Assembly: GCF_013299165.1 (NCBI RefSeq)
Contig: NZ_JAAFKD010000002.1
Location: forward strand, 360,772-424,771
Length of the DNA stretch: 64,000 bases
DNA from: Microcoleus sp. bin38.metabat.b11b12b14.051
Lineage (GTDB): Bacteria > Cyanobacteriota > Cyanobacteriia > Cyanobacteriales > Microcoleaceae
Direction of reading: 5' to 3'
The notes under the pieces are model-generated. The model ran no database searches and was not told the origin of the DNA. It saw nothing but the letters and a program-made list of their open reading frames with translations. Within the stretch, counting starts at the first letter, position 1. Each line of letters starts with the position of its first letter. Of the stretch, positions 16,383-25,105 are shown piece after piece. The translations under genes were made by a program, and so were the position numbers.

Positions 16383-16630
16383 GTGTGTTGCAGTCGAAAC
16401 CAGATATATTTCCCAAATGCCGATCGAATACTGAAAATCCGACTGCTGCGACCTTTACCAAATCAATATTTGTTACAAAACTTATTTATTATGAGTGCGA
16501 TCGCCCGCACTAGCCCAACTCGACCAACTTGACGTATCCCTTACTGGCAAAACCCCAGCGCGTTGGCAAAACTTTATAAATCTGAACCTCACGATACAAT
16601 AGTTAAAGTAAATACTTATTTCTTTACATT

Positions 16631-17545
16631 ATGCAAACAATCCCAGCCATCACCGCAGCCCCCATTCCAGGCACATACTGGCAATGGCGGGGCCATTCAG
16701 TATACTATGTTCGATCCTCTTCAAGGGCTTCGCTAACGAGTGATCGACATCCAGAACGCCCTCCCCTGCTGTTAATTCACGGTTTTGGAGCATCCACAGA
16801 CCACTGGCGCAAAAATATCAGCGGGCTGAGCAAAGACTTTGAAGTGTGGGCGATCGACTTAATCGGATTCGGGCGATCGGCAAAACCCGAAATCCAGTAC
16901 AGCGGCGAGCTCTGGCGCGACCAACTCCACGACTTCATCACCACCATCATCGGCCGGCCCGCCGTACTAGCCGGCAACTCCCTCGGAGGCTACGCAGCCT
17001 TGTGTGTCGCAGCGCAGCGCCCCGAATCAGCCGCCGGACTCATCTTAATCAACAGCGCCGGCCCCTTCAGCGAATCTCAGCCGGCACCCGAAGCCCCGCC
17101 CTTGCAAAAAGCCATATCTGCGGTAGCTAAAACCTTATTTCAGCAAGATTGGGCAAGTTTTCTGCTGTTCCAATACGTGCGCCAGCGATCGACAATTCGG
17201 AAAACTCTCGAAAAAGTTTATCTCGACCAAAGCGCAGTCACAGACCAATTAGTAGAGGAAATTTACCAACCATCCTGCGATCCGGGCGCGCCCAAAGTAT
17301 TCGCCTCCGTATTCCGCACGCCCCAAGGCGAAAAAATCGATGTATTGTTGAGTCAATTAAATTGCCCCCTGCTGATGCTGTGGGGAGAAGGCGATCCGTG
17401 GATGAATTCCACAAACAGAAGCGCCAAATTTCGCCAACATTATCCCCAGTTAACCGAACACTTTATCAAAGCCGGTCACTGTCCCCATGACGAAGTACCA
17501 GAACAAATAAACGAACTGATTCGCGGATGGATAATTGACCAATAG
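16631..17545 (+). CDS. Alpha/beta hydrolase, cyanobacterial pheophytinase-like group
   Basis: The 304-residue protein has an alpha/beta hydrolase fold: oxyanion motif LLLIHGFGAS, the AIDLIGFGRSAKP strand-loop, the nucleophile elbow AGNSLGGYAAL (S117), the acid-bearing LLMLWGEGDPW and the catalytic histidine in AGHCPHDE. Proteins of this sequence type are related to plant pheophytinase and other chlorophyll-linked hydrolases, but the substrate here is not known. Residues 28-36 (about SSSRASLTS) are encoded by a 27-bp dispersed repeat at 16712-16738 that sits in frame in the surface loop before the first core strand. ATG at 16631 gives the full N-terminus. Confidence 0.85.
   Translation: MQTIPAITAAPIPGTYWQWRGHSVYYVRSSSRASLTSDRHPERPPLLLIHGFGASTDHWRKNISGLSKDFEVWAIDLIGFGRSAKPEIQYSGELWRDQLHDFITTIIGRPAVLAGNSLGGYAALCVAAQRPESAAGLILINSAGPFSESQPAPEAPPLQKAISAVAKTLFQQDWASFLLFQYVRQRSTIRKTLEKVYLDQSAVTDQLVEEIYQPSCDPGAPKVFASVFRTPQGEKIDVLLSQLNCPLLMLWGEGDPWMNSTNRSAKFRQHYPQLTEHFIKAGHCPHDEVPEQINELIRGWIIDQ
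16712..16738. repeat. Family F 27-bp small dispersed repeat inside a coding region
   Basis: The repeat begins CGATCCTCTTCAAGGG and ends CTTCGCTAACG. The same 27 bp, with one or two changes, occur at 25891-25917 (inside the deacetylase gene) and 35961-35987 (between cpcB and cpcA). Here it keeps the hydrolase frame open. Confidence 0.85.
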
Positions 17546-17557
17546 TCGATCGGCACA

Positions 17558-17730
17558 TATAGCATTTCTCAGATAAATGAGGTGTTTAGGGTAATTGGTA
17601 ATTGGTAATTGCGGGTAGGCTTGTGGGTTTTTAAACCGCAAGCTTTTTTCAGATTAACTATTACCGACTACAGATTACCAATTACCCAAAACCCCAAGCG
17701 TCGGCCCATCTTTCCCTCGAACCGCTATAG
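17558..17730. repeat. Family C inverted-repeat element 2
   Basis: The left end is TATAGCATTTCTCAGATAAA and the right end, CGAACCGCTATA preceded by CATCTTTCC, is its loose complement. The core holds repeated GGTAATTGGTAATT and an inverted copy of it. It starts about 10 bp after the hydrolase stop codon. No T-rich terminator follows. Confidence 0.6.
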
Positions 17731-17959
17731 ATGATTTGCCCCCGTGCTTCTATTCCCTAGGATAGAGATAAAATCATCAGATTTGTGCTAAATATCTATG
17801 TATTATCGCAACACAAACGCGGTTAATTTCTACTCAAATATTCTGAAAAGATGGAAACCATAACCAGCAAAAAAACTAGACGGAATTTTATATGGAGCAG
17901 CACGATCGGGAAATCGCAGCCACACGCAACAATCAAGCGATCGCTGCATTCCCCATAAA

Positions 17960-19081
17960 TACTTTTAGGCAAAACCCGCGTCAAGTGCCGATGGACTCAG
18001 TAGGAGGGAAAATCTGCTTTTGCTGGGAATACTAAACAAGTTAGATTCCACAAAATAGGCGTCACTGCAAATTCTCGAAATTGCTGAGTTCTTTAAAATT
18101 TTAGCTTCTCTACAAATTGAGATTTTCAAGTTTTCTTTCAGTCTCCACATTCTGGGGAAATGCTACAAACCAATTGCCAGCCAAGGCAGCTATTTGCTCG
18201 ATCTTAAAATCTGCCACCTCAACACAAATAAAGCTTTGTTGGTAAAATATGTAGTTAGCAGCGGCAATTCTAGAGGTGATAATAAACAGATTTTTGTAAT
18301 ACTTTGAGGCAAACTGACCAATCTTTTTGACGAGTGCATCGCTATCGGATTCTGGCACTTCATCTCAGCCATCTAATTAAATCAAACATCTGCCTTGACT
18401 AAGTACCAATTCAGTTAGCGATCGCGCTGCAACTGCGGAACGGGCAAATGCGTCGCCTATGCCAATAAATCAAGATTGGCGATTTCAGCAAAGGTTTTAT
18501 GATGGATAAAAATCGGTATTTTGTTGGCGGCAAATTTTGCCCGATCGCACTTAATGACGATGGGTTGCAAAAAGATAGCTTTACCAGAACCAGGTTTCCC
18601 GAGTACCATTAGTGAAGGAGTGAGATTTCACCGCATCTAAACCTGTCCCAGGTTTCTGGCATACTTTACCTCATCCCAAGCAGTTAAAATTATCCGCATC
18701 TAGGTTGAAGTATCTGAGTAAATCACCAATTTATCCGGGCTACCAACTGGTAATTTTGTCCAAAATGTTGACTTCAACGTAGCGGTTTGTAAGATCGATC
18801 GGCTCTCCGATGTCCCATAGCTGCAATTTGGTGTGGGATTTTTGCCGTAACTCTGGCACTAGGCCATTAATCTCTATATTCACTGGCTGCGGAGGACGAT
18901 CGACAATTTCTTGCCAATTCAACTGCAAAACCGTGCAGTCCGCCTTGAAAGCATTGGCTTTAATTGGTTCTATTCCTGCTAAAAAACGCCCCCAACTTGG
19001 CAGGGATGCGCCATTGGCATAGGCCAGGCCTCTGTCCAAGTGCGATCGAACTCTAATTTTTGACTGGCTTCTACTAGCCAT
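17960..19081 (-). pseudogene. NACHT-family NTPase pseudogene (STAND ATPase, N-terminal half)
   Basis: Several minus-strand frames line up as one decayed NACHT protein. From 19081 to 18740 an open frame keeps the usual N-terminal region (SWGRFLAGIEPIKAN, LQLNWQEIVDRPPQPV, YVEVNILDKIT) and then stops. A shifted frame near 18620-18460 gives the P-loop MVLGKPGSGKAIFLQP, with the Walker A threonine replaced by alanine. Near 18370 the Walker B region reads LDG-stop-DEVPESD. Then follow FIITSRIAAANY, and in another frame FREFAVTPILWNLTC near 18110-18010. NACHT ATPases of this type act in cyanobacterial signalling and defence. Stops and frameshifts mean this copy is dead. Confidence 0.85.
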
Positions 19082-19177
19082 TCACCGGGGTATTCTATCG
19101 TCGATCCCCTCTCTCTTCTAGCTTGCCTAATTTTTATTAGTCCATTCTGAGACAATCAGGGGGCGGCGATTGTATAA

Positions 19178-19262
19178 TTTATAGCAATCGCCACAGCGGT
19201 GAGGACATAAATAACCTCATGAATAGAGCCTAGAGCATGTAGCAGAAACGGTTTGATTTCCT
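19178..19262. repeat. Family H repeat, copy 1
   Basis: This approximately 85-bp segment contains ATAGCAATCGCCACAGCG and CATAAATAACCTCATGAATA and is repeated in the opposite orientation at 53160-53245. Read on the minus strand it is open and gives a hydrophobic stretch (SIHEVIYVLTAVAIAI). The rest of 19082-19612 shows no supported gene. Confidence 0.65.
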
Positions 19263-19612
19263 TGACGAAGCAAGCTGTCCACTCTTCGACGAAAGCTCGG
19301 AGGGATCTTCTGTCCACTGTCCACTGTCCACTGCTATACTTATTTATTTGTCAATGTCAGTTTGCGATCGGTTTAGCGATCGCAAACTGAGTTTGTCAAG
19401 ACGTGAGCAACCAAGAGAAAACGATCGGGACAACCACGGGATCGTCTCTCTGGAGTGTAAAAAGCGTTTTCACGGACTGCAAGTGTCCCGCACAGCACTG
19501 GCTAGAGAACCCAAATGCTTTCTCTATCTCGCTTCGCGAGTTCCGGTGAAGGAATGCTACTCGCTTTTTTCCGTAAAAAAGTACACATTAAATGATGATA
19601 AAGGATCGCAAA

Positions 19613-20209
19613 ATGACAGATAACATCAATGAAATTCCGTCAGGTGGGATAGGTATAAAAGTCATTGGCAAAATTGCCGATGAGCTAACTTATACCCGCA
19701 CTTTTGACCGTCGAAACTGTCTGTTCATTATGAAATATTATCAGCAGCCAGTTGTAGTAGCATCCCAGCCCACGACGGAAGCTGGTTATTTTCAGCGCCC
19801 GCTCAATGTTTTAAACAAGTTTAACTGGTTTAAAACACAGCGAATTAGCGAATTAAATAGCAGTTATAACCAGCCAATCCAAAAAATTAGCCTTCAGGTA
19901 AATAGCGATATCAAGGCTGTTGCTCAAGTTTTATGTTGGCTCGATGAGTTAGAGCCTCTACCGATTCCCGAAGCAGTTTTTCACCAGTGCAAACTTGCTA
20001 CGGTCGAAGGGTTTACAAATGCTGTTCGCCATGCTCACAAAAATCTGCCATTAGCAACTCCAATCGAGCTTTTGATCGCGATATTTAACGAACGCCTAGA
20101 AATCAATATTTGGGATTTGGGAGAACCTTTTGATTTCCAGGCGAAGTTGGCAGAAGAATTGTCAGAAAAAAGTCCGTTTAAAAACGAGCTGGAATTTACG
20201 ATTCACTAA
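19613..20209 (+). CDS. RsbW-like anti-sigma ATPase with permuted motif order
   Basis: From the ATG at 19613, which has AAAGGA just upstream, the protein has 198 residues. It begins with what is normally the C-terminal part of a GHKL anti-sigma kinase: SGGIGIKVIGKIADELTYTR (G2 box) and RNCLFIMKYY. A linker of about 45 residues follows. Then comes what is normally the N-terminal part: ISLQVNSDIKAVAQVL, the N box ATVEGFTNAVRHAHKN, and the G1 box INIWDLGEPFD. The protein stops 24 residues later, where a G2 box would be expected. All ATP-binding motifs are thus present but in the order G2, N, G1. It is either a circular permutation or an in-frame fusion of the tail of one copy to the head of another. 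Confidence 0.75.
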   Translation: MTDNINEIPSGGIGIKVIGKIADELTYTRTFDRRNCLFIMKYYQQPVVVASQPTTEAGYFQRPLNVLNKFNWFKTQRISELNSSYNQPIQKISLQVNSDIKAVAQVLCWLDELEPLPIPEAVFHQCKLATVEGFTNAVRHAHKNLPLATPIELLIAIFNERLEINIWDLGEPFDFQAKLAEELSEKSPFKNELEFTIH

Positions 20210-20313
20210 ACATGACTTTTTTTAAAGCTGATTGGAGATTTATTTATTCGGTACATTCCAGAGTCCTTACGGGACACGGCAATGTCGTGTCCCTAGCGTA
20301 ATGTGTACCTCAC

Positions 20314-20474
20314 ATATAGCAGTTCGATCTCTGATATGAGGTATTGACAGGCTCAATATCTCAATCCGCCAATCCTTGTCCGTAGTTCGACTACGCTCAC
20401 GCTTCCGCTTCCTGCCGCTCCGGGCCAATCAAAAATCAAAACCTTTACCTCACATGAGTGAGACTCGGCTATAC
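20314..20474. repeat. Family C inverted-repeat element 3
   Basis: The left end is TATAGCAGTTCGATCTCTGA followed by TATGAGGTA, and the right end is TACCTCACATGAGTGAGA followed by CTCGGCTATA. The core contains CTCAATCCGCCAATCC and a segment rich in CTTCCGCTTCC. It lies between the permuted RsbW-like gene and the gamma-glutamylcyclotransferase gene. Confidence 0.6.
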
Positions 20475-20500
20475 GTGTAGACGCGGTTTCAGCCGCCGTC

Positions 20501-20905
20501 TTATTCTGTGAAAAATCTATTTTCCCACGTCCCATCGGGCAGCCAGATGCCTCTCAGAGCACGGACGCGATCGGGTGTCATGAAGTATGCCCAAGCCGTG
20601 CCTAATGGTTTGAGATGTCGATCGCAGATTTCGACTTCCTGCCGCTGATATTCGTTTTCCGTAGGTTCGCGCAGCGGGTGATAGTCTTCCAGTCGGTCTA
20701 AATCCTCCAAAATAGCGGAATTTGCGAAATTTAGCAGAAAACCATAGACATTGCCATCTCCGGTCACCATTGCAGGATAGCCGATCGGCAGTGCAAAAAG
20801 TTGACCGCGGGCGATCGCTGGACAAGCATCCACAACCTTTCCCTCGCAGTAGCGCAGGTAGTTGGACTCCCCCGGTTTGAGAGTGCCATAGACAAAGACT
20901 TTCAT
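20501..20905 (-). CDS. Gamma-glutamylcyclotransferase family protein (AIG2-like)
   Basis: The 134-residue protein has the signature of the GGCT/AIG2 fold at its start, MKVFVYGTLKPGESNY, with the YGTL substrate-binding loop. YPAMVTGDGNVYGFLL follows, then LEDLDRLEDYHP, which carries the acidic residue region used for catalysis in this family. These enzymes release 5-oxoproline from gamma-glutamyl compounds, but many AIG2-like bacterial proteins have untested substrates. The C-terminus (WLPDGTWENRF) is complete. It is a single gene, with family B repeat sequence directly beyond its stop codon. Confidence 0.85.
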   Translation of the reverse strand: MKVFVYGTLKPGESNYLRYCEGKVVDACPAIARGQLFALPIGYPAMVTGDGNVYGFLLNFANSAILEDLDRLEDYHPLREPTENEYQRQEVEICDRHLKPLGTAWAYFMTPDRVRALRGIWLPDGTWENRFFTE

Positions 20906-21025
20906 CAGGTAGGGCTAAAACGCTAGTTTTTGCTATATTAGATGCCTAAGCAAATAGTTTAAGTCTCGCGGGCGATCGCGACTGCAATTTTCCTAAATTT
21001 CGTTGTTTACCCTTTTTTATAATTC

Positions 21026-21625
21026 ATGACTGTAGCAGTTAGTTTTATTGCTTTTGGACTTCGGCCTTTGTACTTGAGCTCTTTTTTGCCCGACTTACCC
21101 TTGGACGGCTTGTTTTCGACTCAAGGCATTATGGTAATGCTGCTGGCCGCCTATGCGGGGGCGATGTGGATGTTTCTCACCAGCGCTCCGAAGGTACACA
21201 CCGTGATGGTATCGGATCTCGCACAGGCGAGGGAATTCTATGAAGGTATGCTCAGCCTCCCCGTCGCAGAAGTGCCGCTACACTACTACTACAATTACGA
21301 GCAAACCTTGGGGACAACTGGTATCGATCCCCTGTATTTGTCGCCGAATGTCGGCAGGGGAACGAGCTCTCAAACGATGGGGAATCCCGAGGGTTTGTGG
21401 TATCAGTTGATGAAAAATACTCAACTGCACATTATTAGTGGCGCGGGTGTCGGGGAAAAAAATCGCCAACGTCATGTTTGTTTCGATCGCGATTGTTTGG
21501 ATCAGCTATTAATGAGGGTACAAACTCGCGGTATTAGTTATAAAATTCGCCGGGAAAAGCCGCTTAATTTTTTGGTTAAGGATTATGATGGCCGCGTGAT
21601 AGAAATGGCTGAGGTTAGTAATTAG
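21026..21625 (+). CDS. VOC/glyoxalase-fold protein with N-terminal membrane segment
   Basis: The 199-residue protein begins with one or two hydrophobic segments (residues 3-20 and 33-52, GIMVMLLAAYAGAMWMFL) and then a single vicinal-oxygen-chelate domain. The domain opens with KVHTVMVSDLAQAREFYEGM, the usual betaalphabeta start, and ends FLVKDYDGRVIEMAEV, where the terminal glutamate is a typical metal ligand position. RQRHVCFDRD holds another candidate ligand, His. Substrate is unknown. A membrane anchor on a VOC domain is less common than the free form. It appears to be monocistronic, with the family B repeat cluster beginning 8 bp after the stop. Confidence 0.75.
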   Translation: MTVAVSFIAFGLRPLYLSSFLPDLPLDGLFSTQGIMVMLLAAYAGAMWMFLTSAPKVHTVMVSDLAQAREFYEGMLSLPVAEVPLHYYYNYEQTLGTTGIDPLYLSPNVGRGTSSQTMGNPEGLWYQLMKNTQLHIISGAGVGEKNRQRHVCFDRDCLDQLLMRVQTRGISYKIRREKPLNFLVKDYDGRVIEMAEVSN

Positions 21626-21632
21626 ATAATAG

Positions 21633-22020
21633 TCGGCGGTTGAAACTCGGCGGTTGAAACTCGGCGGTTGAAACTCGGCGGTTGAGATTCGGCGGTTGAA
21701 ACCCGGCGGTTGAAACTCGGCGGTTGAAACCGCGACTACACAAACGATGTCCGCCTCCGCGGACTGAAGAGCAGATCAGAGTCGGCGGTTGAAACCGCGA
21801 CTACACATCAGATCAGAGTCGGCGGTTGAAACCGATCCTACACAAACGATGTCCGCCTCCGCGGACTGAAGAAGGTAACGTAATTTTAACGGTCTGTATT
21901 CAACCCGCGGAGGCGGGTTTTGTCTGTGTCGCCGCGGTTTCCAACCGCCCGGTATTCTTATCTTCAACCCGCGGAGGCGGGTTTTGTCTGTGTCGCCGCG
22001 GTTTCTAACCGCCCGGTATC
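21633..22020. repeat. Family B repeat cluster with CGGCGGTTGAAACT tandem array
   Basis: From 21633 to 21730 seven copies of a 14-bp unit, TCGGCGGTTGAAAC, follow in tandem. They run into full family B units made of GGCGGTTGAAACCGC, a CTACACAAACGATG spacer and GTCCGCCTCCGCGGAC. Two further units at 21900-21950 and 21964-22016 lie in reverse orientation. Both palindromic parts can fold. Short open frames here are products of the repeats. Confidence 0.85.
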
Positions 22021-22036
22021 CTGGGTTTCTGATGTA

Positions 22037-23308
22037 TCAATTAATCTTCGCTTCAACGCTAGATTTTTCTGCTACTTTTTTAATCTCTGCAACCGTTTTG
22101 CGGCTGAAGAGTTGGAAATACAAAGAAACAAAGAATTCTTTAACTGGGAAAACAATTAACGTCAAAGGATTGATTGTCACGATGATGTTGCGAGTATCAG
22201 CTTTAGCTTGCTTGACAACTTGCTGCGCTACCCAGTCAGGAGACATAATGCCGATCGGGTTTAAATTACTTTTGAACGGCCCTAAAATCAGTTTACGCAC
22301 GATGCAGGGCGCATCCAGCCGTCGCAGGGTGACTAAATCTCCAAGTGCGCGCTTGCTGAGTTCGTACAGGGGACTGACAGCGGGAATCACTTCTGCTTCT
22401 GAAGTGTTGATCCAGACTTCTTTACAAGCCATGTTTTCGTTAGTACGGACTGTTAAGAAAAAGAGTTCCATCAGCCGCCACGCGGAAAAAGTGTTAATTT
22501 CGTATGAGTTTGCGATCGCCTCTCCGGTTCTTTCGCCCTGTACGTTAATTCCGTGATTGATGACGAGAATATCGATTTTTTCTAACAATTTAGCTAAATC
22601 TGCCTCTTCGCCAGCGTGCCAAGTTACGGTTTTTACAGGCAAAATCTCGCCGTCTACATTCATAGTAATTTCCTCATTTCCAGAGGAGAGGGCGATCACT
22701 TTTGCACCGGCTTGATGCAGATGTTTGAGAAGCAAACGCCCTAAAGTTCCCGATGCGCCGGTGACGGCGACAGTTTTGCCTTTGAGAGAAAGTGCTGTAC
22801 CCATAAGTTTATCTATTAAGGTGAAAGTACCGCAATAGTAAGCATTTTGATTGTCGAAATGATGCTTCCAGTGATAAGGTTTATTAACAAACCAGTTACC
22901 AGGGATAGTACGGAAGTCTCCCGGTTGGTGGGTGATGTCGGTTAACTCGTCTGCGCCTTTGATGCCGATCGCGCGGGCGATCGCGCTCAACAAAAAGCTT
23001 AAAGTATAAATACAACCCGCTGCTGCGCCCCAGTGATATTCCGGCAACCAAAAATAAGCTAAAACCCACAGCAACAAGCCCAAAACCATCATCGTCGCAG
23101 CTTCGGGCACGTCGTGACGCCAGTGTGCTTGCTTGTAAATAGTCTCGCTAACCGGGGTCAAATTCGGGCGGAAAACCCGGTGATGCCAATTGTGCAGTTT
23201 TTGGAGTGGCGGCACATAATGAGACGCAACGTGATAAAAGTCTCTGATGATTTCTGCCCAGCAGACAGAAGCTATTCCCACAGCGCCGACTATCCAGTAA
23301 TTTACCAT
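22037..23308 (-). CDS. Bifunctional sterol desaturase / short-chain dehydrogenase
   Basis: The 423-residue protein has two halves. Residues 1-170 are a membrane fatty-acid-hydroxylase or sterol-desaturase-like domain with histidine clusters (LHNWHHRVF, NKPYHWKHHFDNQ) and hydrophobic segments. Residues 175-423 are a short-chain dehydrogenase: cofactor loop KTVAVTGASGTLGRLL, LVINHGIN, and the catalytic YELSK. The fusion is a recognised cyanobacterial arrangement. The reaction and substrate are not known; a lipid is likely from the first domain. The C-terminus falls close to the family B repeat cluster. Confidence 0.85.
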   Translation of the reverse strand: MVNYWIVGAVGIASVCWAEIIRDFYHVASHYVPPLQKLHNWHHRVFRPNLTPVSETIYKQAHWRHDVPEAATMMVLGLLLWVLAYFWLPEYHWGAAAGCIYTLSFLLSAIARAIGIKGADELTDITHQPGDFRTIPGNWFVNKPYHWKHHFDNQNAYYCGTFTLIDKLMGTALSLKGKTVAVTGASGTLGRLLLKHLHQAGAKVIALSSGNEEITMNVDGEILPVKTVTWHAGEEADLAKLLEKIDILVINHGINVQGERTGEAIANSYEINTFSAWRLMELFFLTVRTNENMACKEVWINTSEAEVIPAVSPLYELSKRALGDLVTLRRLDAPCIVRKLILGPFKSNLNPIGIMSPDWVAQQVVKQAKADTRNIIVTINPLTLIVFPVKEFFVSLYFQLFSRKTVAEIKKVAEKSSVEAKIN

Positions 23309-23351
23309 GCTCGCACCAGTTTCAAATTTGAGATATTATATCATACCCCGT

Positions 23352-23644
23352 CACAAAAAGGGTTTGTAGTGAGGACTTTAGTCCGCTGATTGTGAGGACT
23401 TGCATTCCTTACAAAAAAGGTTTGTAGTGAGGACTTTAGTCCGCTAATTGTGAGGAATAAAATCCTTACAAAAAGGGTTTGTACTGAGGACTTTAGTCCG
23501 CTAATTGTGAGGAATAAAATCCTTACAAAAAGGGTTTGTAGTGAGGACTTTAGTCCGCCGATTGTGAGGAATAAAATCCTTACAAAAAGGGTTTGTAGTG
23601 AGGACTTTAGTCCGCCGATTGTGAGGAATAAAATCCTTACAACA
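23352..23644. repeat. Tandem array of a 57-bp unit based on family A
   Basis: Five head-to-tail copies of a unit of about 57 bp run through this region; the later three are almost identical. Each copy contains GGGTTTGTAGTGAGGACTTT, then AGTCCGC and TGTGAGGAATAAAATCC. Because 57 is a multiple of three, an open frame results, but its codons merely repeat and it is not a gene. There is no spacer diversity, so this is not a CRISPR array. Confidence 0.9.
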
Positions 23645-23722
23645 AAGTAATTTAATTATGATGGCTATCGGCGGACAGGACATTAGATATTGTTGGCTTC
23701 TAAAGATAACTAAAAATGGCTT

Positions 23723-24358
23723 TTATGTCTTGTCTGGCAATTGACTCAACCGTTTTAATATCTGCAAAACGCGGTACAATTCATTGCATGAATTGCGGAT
23801 AATAAATTCTGGAGACAAGGCATACTGGGGAGTTTCGCCACCTCTGACTAGCTTGGCAAAAATGAAATTAGCCCCTGTGGCAATCATCCCAAAAGTCGGA
23901 GTTTTGGGATTGGGATCTGCCAGCATATATGTCAGGAGTTGGGCAAGTGCTGCGTCAGTTGAGAAAGAAAGTTGTTTGGATTCAATTACTGTTATCCAAA
24001 AGTTTTTTTTCAAGATGAGAACATCTATTCTGCCTTCGATGATTCTGCCTTCGTCTTCCTCTTGAATGGCGATCGACTTTTCGGCTTTGAATTGAAAAGG
24101 AGACTCGTAGAGACCGGCAATAAACAAAATGGGGCTGACAATTGTTAGCTTGACTGCATTTTCTAGTACAGGCGGGGAGTCAACCAAGTTGTAGTAGATA
24201 TCTTGAACGCGATCGAGCAATTGTTTTTCTATGTCTGTGACTTCCGGCAAATTTTCTTGCCATTCTGGGAAGAAATCAGCTTTACGAACTCGCTGTAAGC
24301 CGAAGTTATCGATTAAATAGCGGAGGTTGACCTCTCTTGCTTGAAGTTTTTGTATCAT
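23723..24358 (-). CDS. PD-(D/E)XK nuclease-like protein, HsdR N-terminal type (paralogue 1)
   Basis: The 211-residue protein starts at the ATG at 24358; a GTG at 24367 is possible. The core resembles the N-terminal nuclease domain of type I restriction R subunits. GRIIEGRIDVLILKKNFW supplies the catalytic aspartate and VIESKQLSFS the E-x-K pair. ALAQLLTYMLADPNPKTPTFGM follows, as in many cyanobacterial stand-alone 'restriction subunit R' proteins. No helicase or methylase is nearby, so a complete restriction system is absent. The next gene upstream is a clear paralogue on the same strand, 18 bp away. Confidence 0.8.
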   Translation of the reverse strand: MIQKLQAREVNLRYLIDNFGLQRVRKADFFPEWQENLPEVTDIEKQLLDRVQDIYYNLVDSPPVLENAVKLTIVSPILFIAGLYESPFQFKAEKSIAIQEEDEGRIIEGRIDVLILKKNFWITVIESKQLSFSTDAALAQLLTYMLADPNPKTPTFGMIATGANFIFAKLVRGGETPQYALSPEFIIRNSCNELYRVLQILKRLSQLPDKT

Positions 24359-24376
24359 AATTTGCACCGTACTATT

Positions 24377-25000
24377 TTAAGCTAGTTGACTCAGGCGTTT
24401 GAATATCTGCAAAACGCTGTACAATTCATTGTTGCGTCGGCGAATTGAAAATTGCTCGGACAAAGCATAACGTGGAGTTTCCCCTCTGAGTAACTTAATA
24501 AAAATAAAGTTACCGCCAGTAGTAATCATCCCAAAAGTCGGTTTATCTGGATGAGGATCTGCCCACATATAAGCTAGGAGTTGCCCCAATCCTTCCTCAA
24601 TGGAAAAAGCAGCTTTTTTTGACTCAATTACCATTACCCAAAATTGGTCTTTTAAAAGTAAAACATCTAGTCTGCCTTCGATGATGACGCCATCATCATC
24701 TTCTTGAATTTGAATGGACTTTTCAGCTTTTACCTGAAAAGGAGACAGGTAAAAGCCGGCAATAAACAAAAGTGGCCCGACTACGGACAGCTTAACGACA
24801 TTTTCTAGCAAAGGTGGATAGGTAAGTAAATTGATAAATCCTGCTTTTAGCCGATCTAGTGATTGTTTGTCTAAGTCGCTAATTTCTGGCAAATCCTCTT
24901 GGAATTCTCGGAGAAATTGCTCGTCTTCCGCTAACTGAAGACCGAAATTGTCTATCAAATAGCGAATATTTATATCTTTGGCTGGGAGTATTTGTGTCAT
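24377..25000 (-). CDS. PD-(D/E)XK nuclease-like protein, HsdR N-terminal type (paralogue 2)
   Basis: The 207-residue protein aligns with its downstream neighbour along its whole length: both start with xNxRYLIDNFGLQ, carry VxxPLLFIAGxYxSPFQxKAEKSI, and have the catalytic segments IIEGRLDVLLLKDQFW and MVIESKKAAFS. The catalytic D, E and K are all kept in both copies, so both should be active. The two form a tandem duplicate, presumably co-transcribed, with the present gene first. The target is unknown. Confidence 0.8.
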   Translation of the reverse strand: MTQILPAKDINIRYLIDNFGLQLAEDEQFLREFQEDLPEISDLDKQSLDRLKAGFINLLTYPPLLENVVKLSVVGPLLFIAGFYLSPFQVKAEKSIQIQEDDDGVIIEGRLDVLLLKDQFWVMVIESKKAAFSIEEGLGQLLAYMWADPHPDKPTFGMITTGGNFIFIKLLRGETPRYALSEQFSIRRRNNELYSVLQIFKRLSQLA

Positions 25001-25105
25001 TGTTTTAATTTTAGATATCTATAGTCCTATTATACTTCTATTTCTCTGCATCTTGATATTTGTACAGATATATTTTGACATTTGATGACTTGTATGCCGC
25101 GCAAT

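Noticed and set aside
19348..19623. 91-residue plus-strand ORF before the permuted RsbW-like gene
   Set aside because: No recognisable domain, overlaps the start region of the next gene, and has irregular codon use.
21826..22159. Small ORFs overlapping the family B cluster
   Set aside because: Their codons come from the repeat units themselves.
23352..23644. Regularly spaced direct repeats resembling a CRISPR array
   Set aside because: The 57-bp units are contiguous with no variable spacers between them; they are tandem family A repeats.
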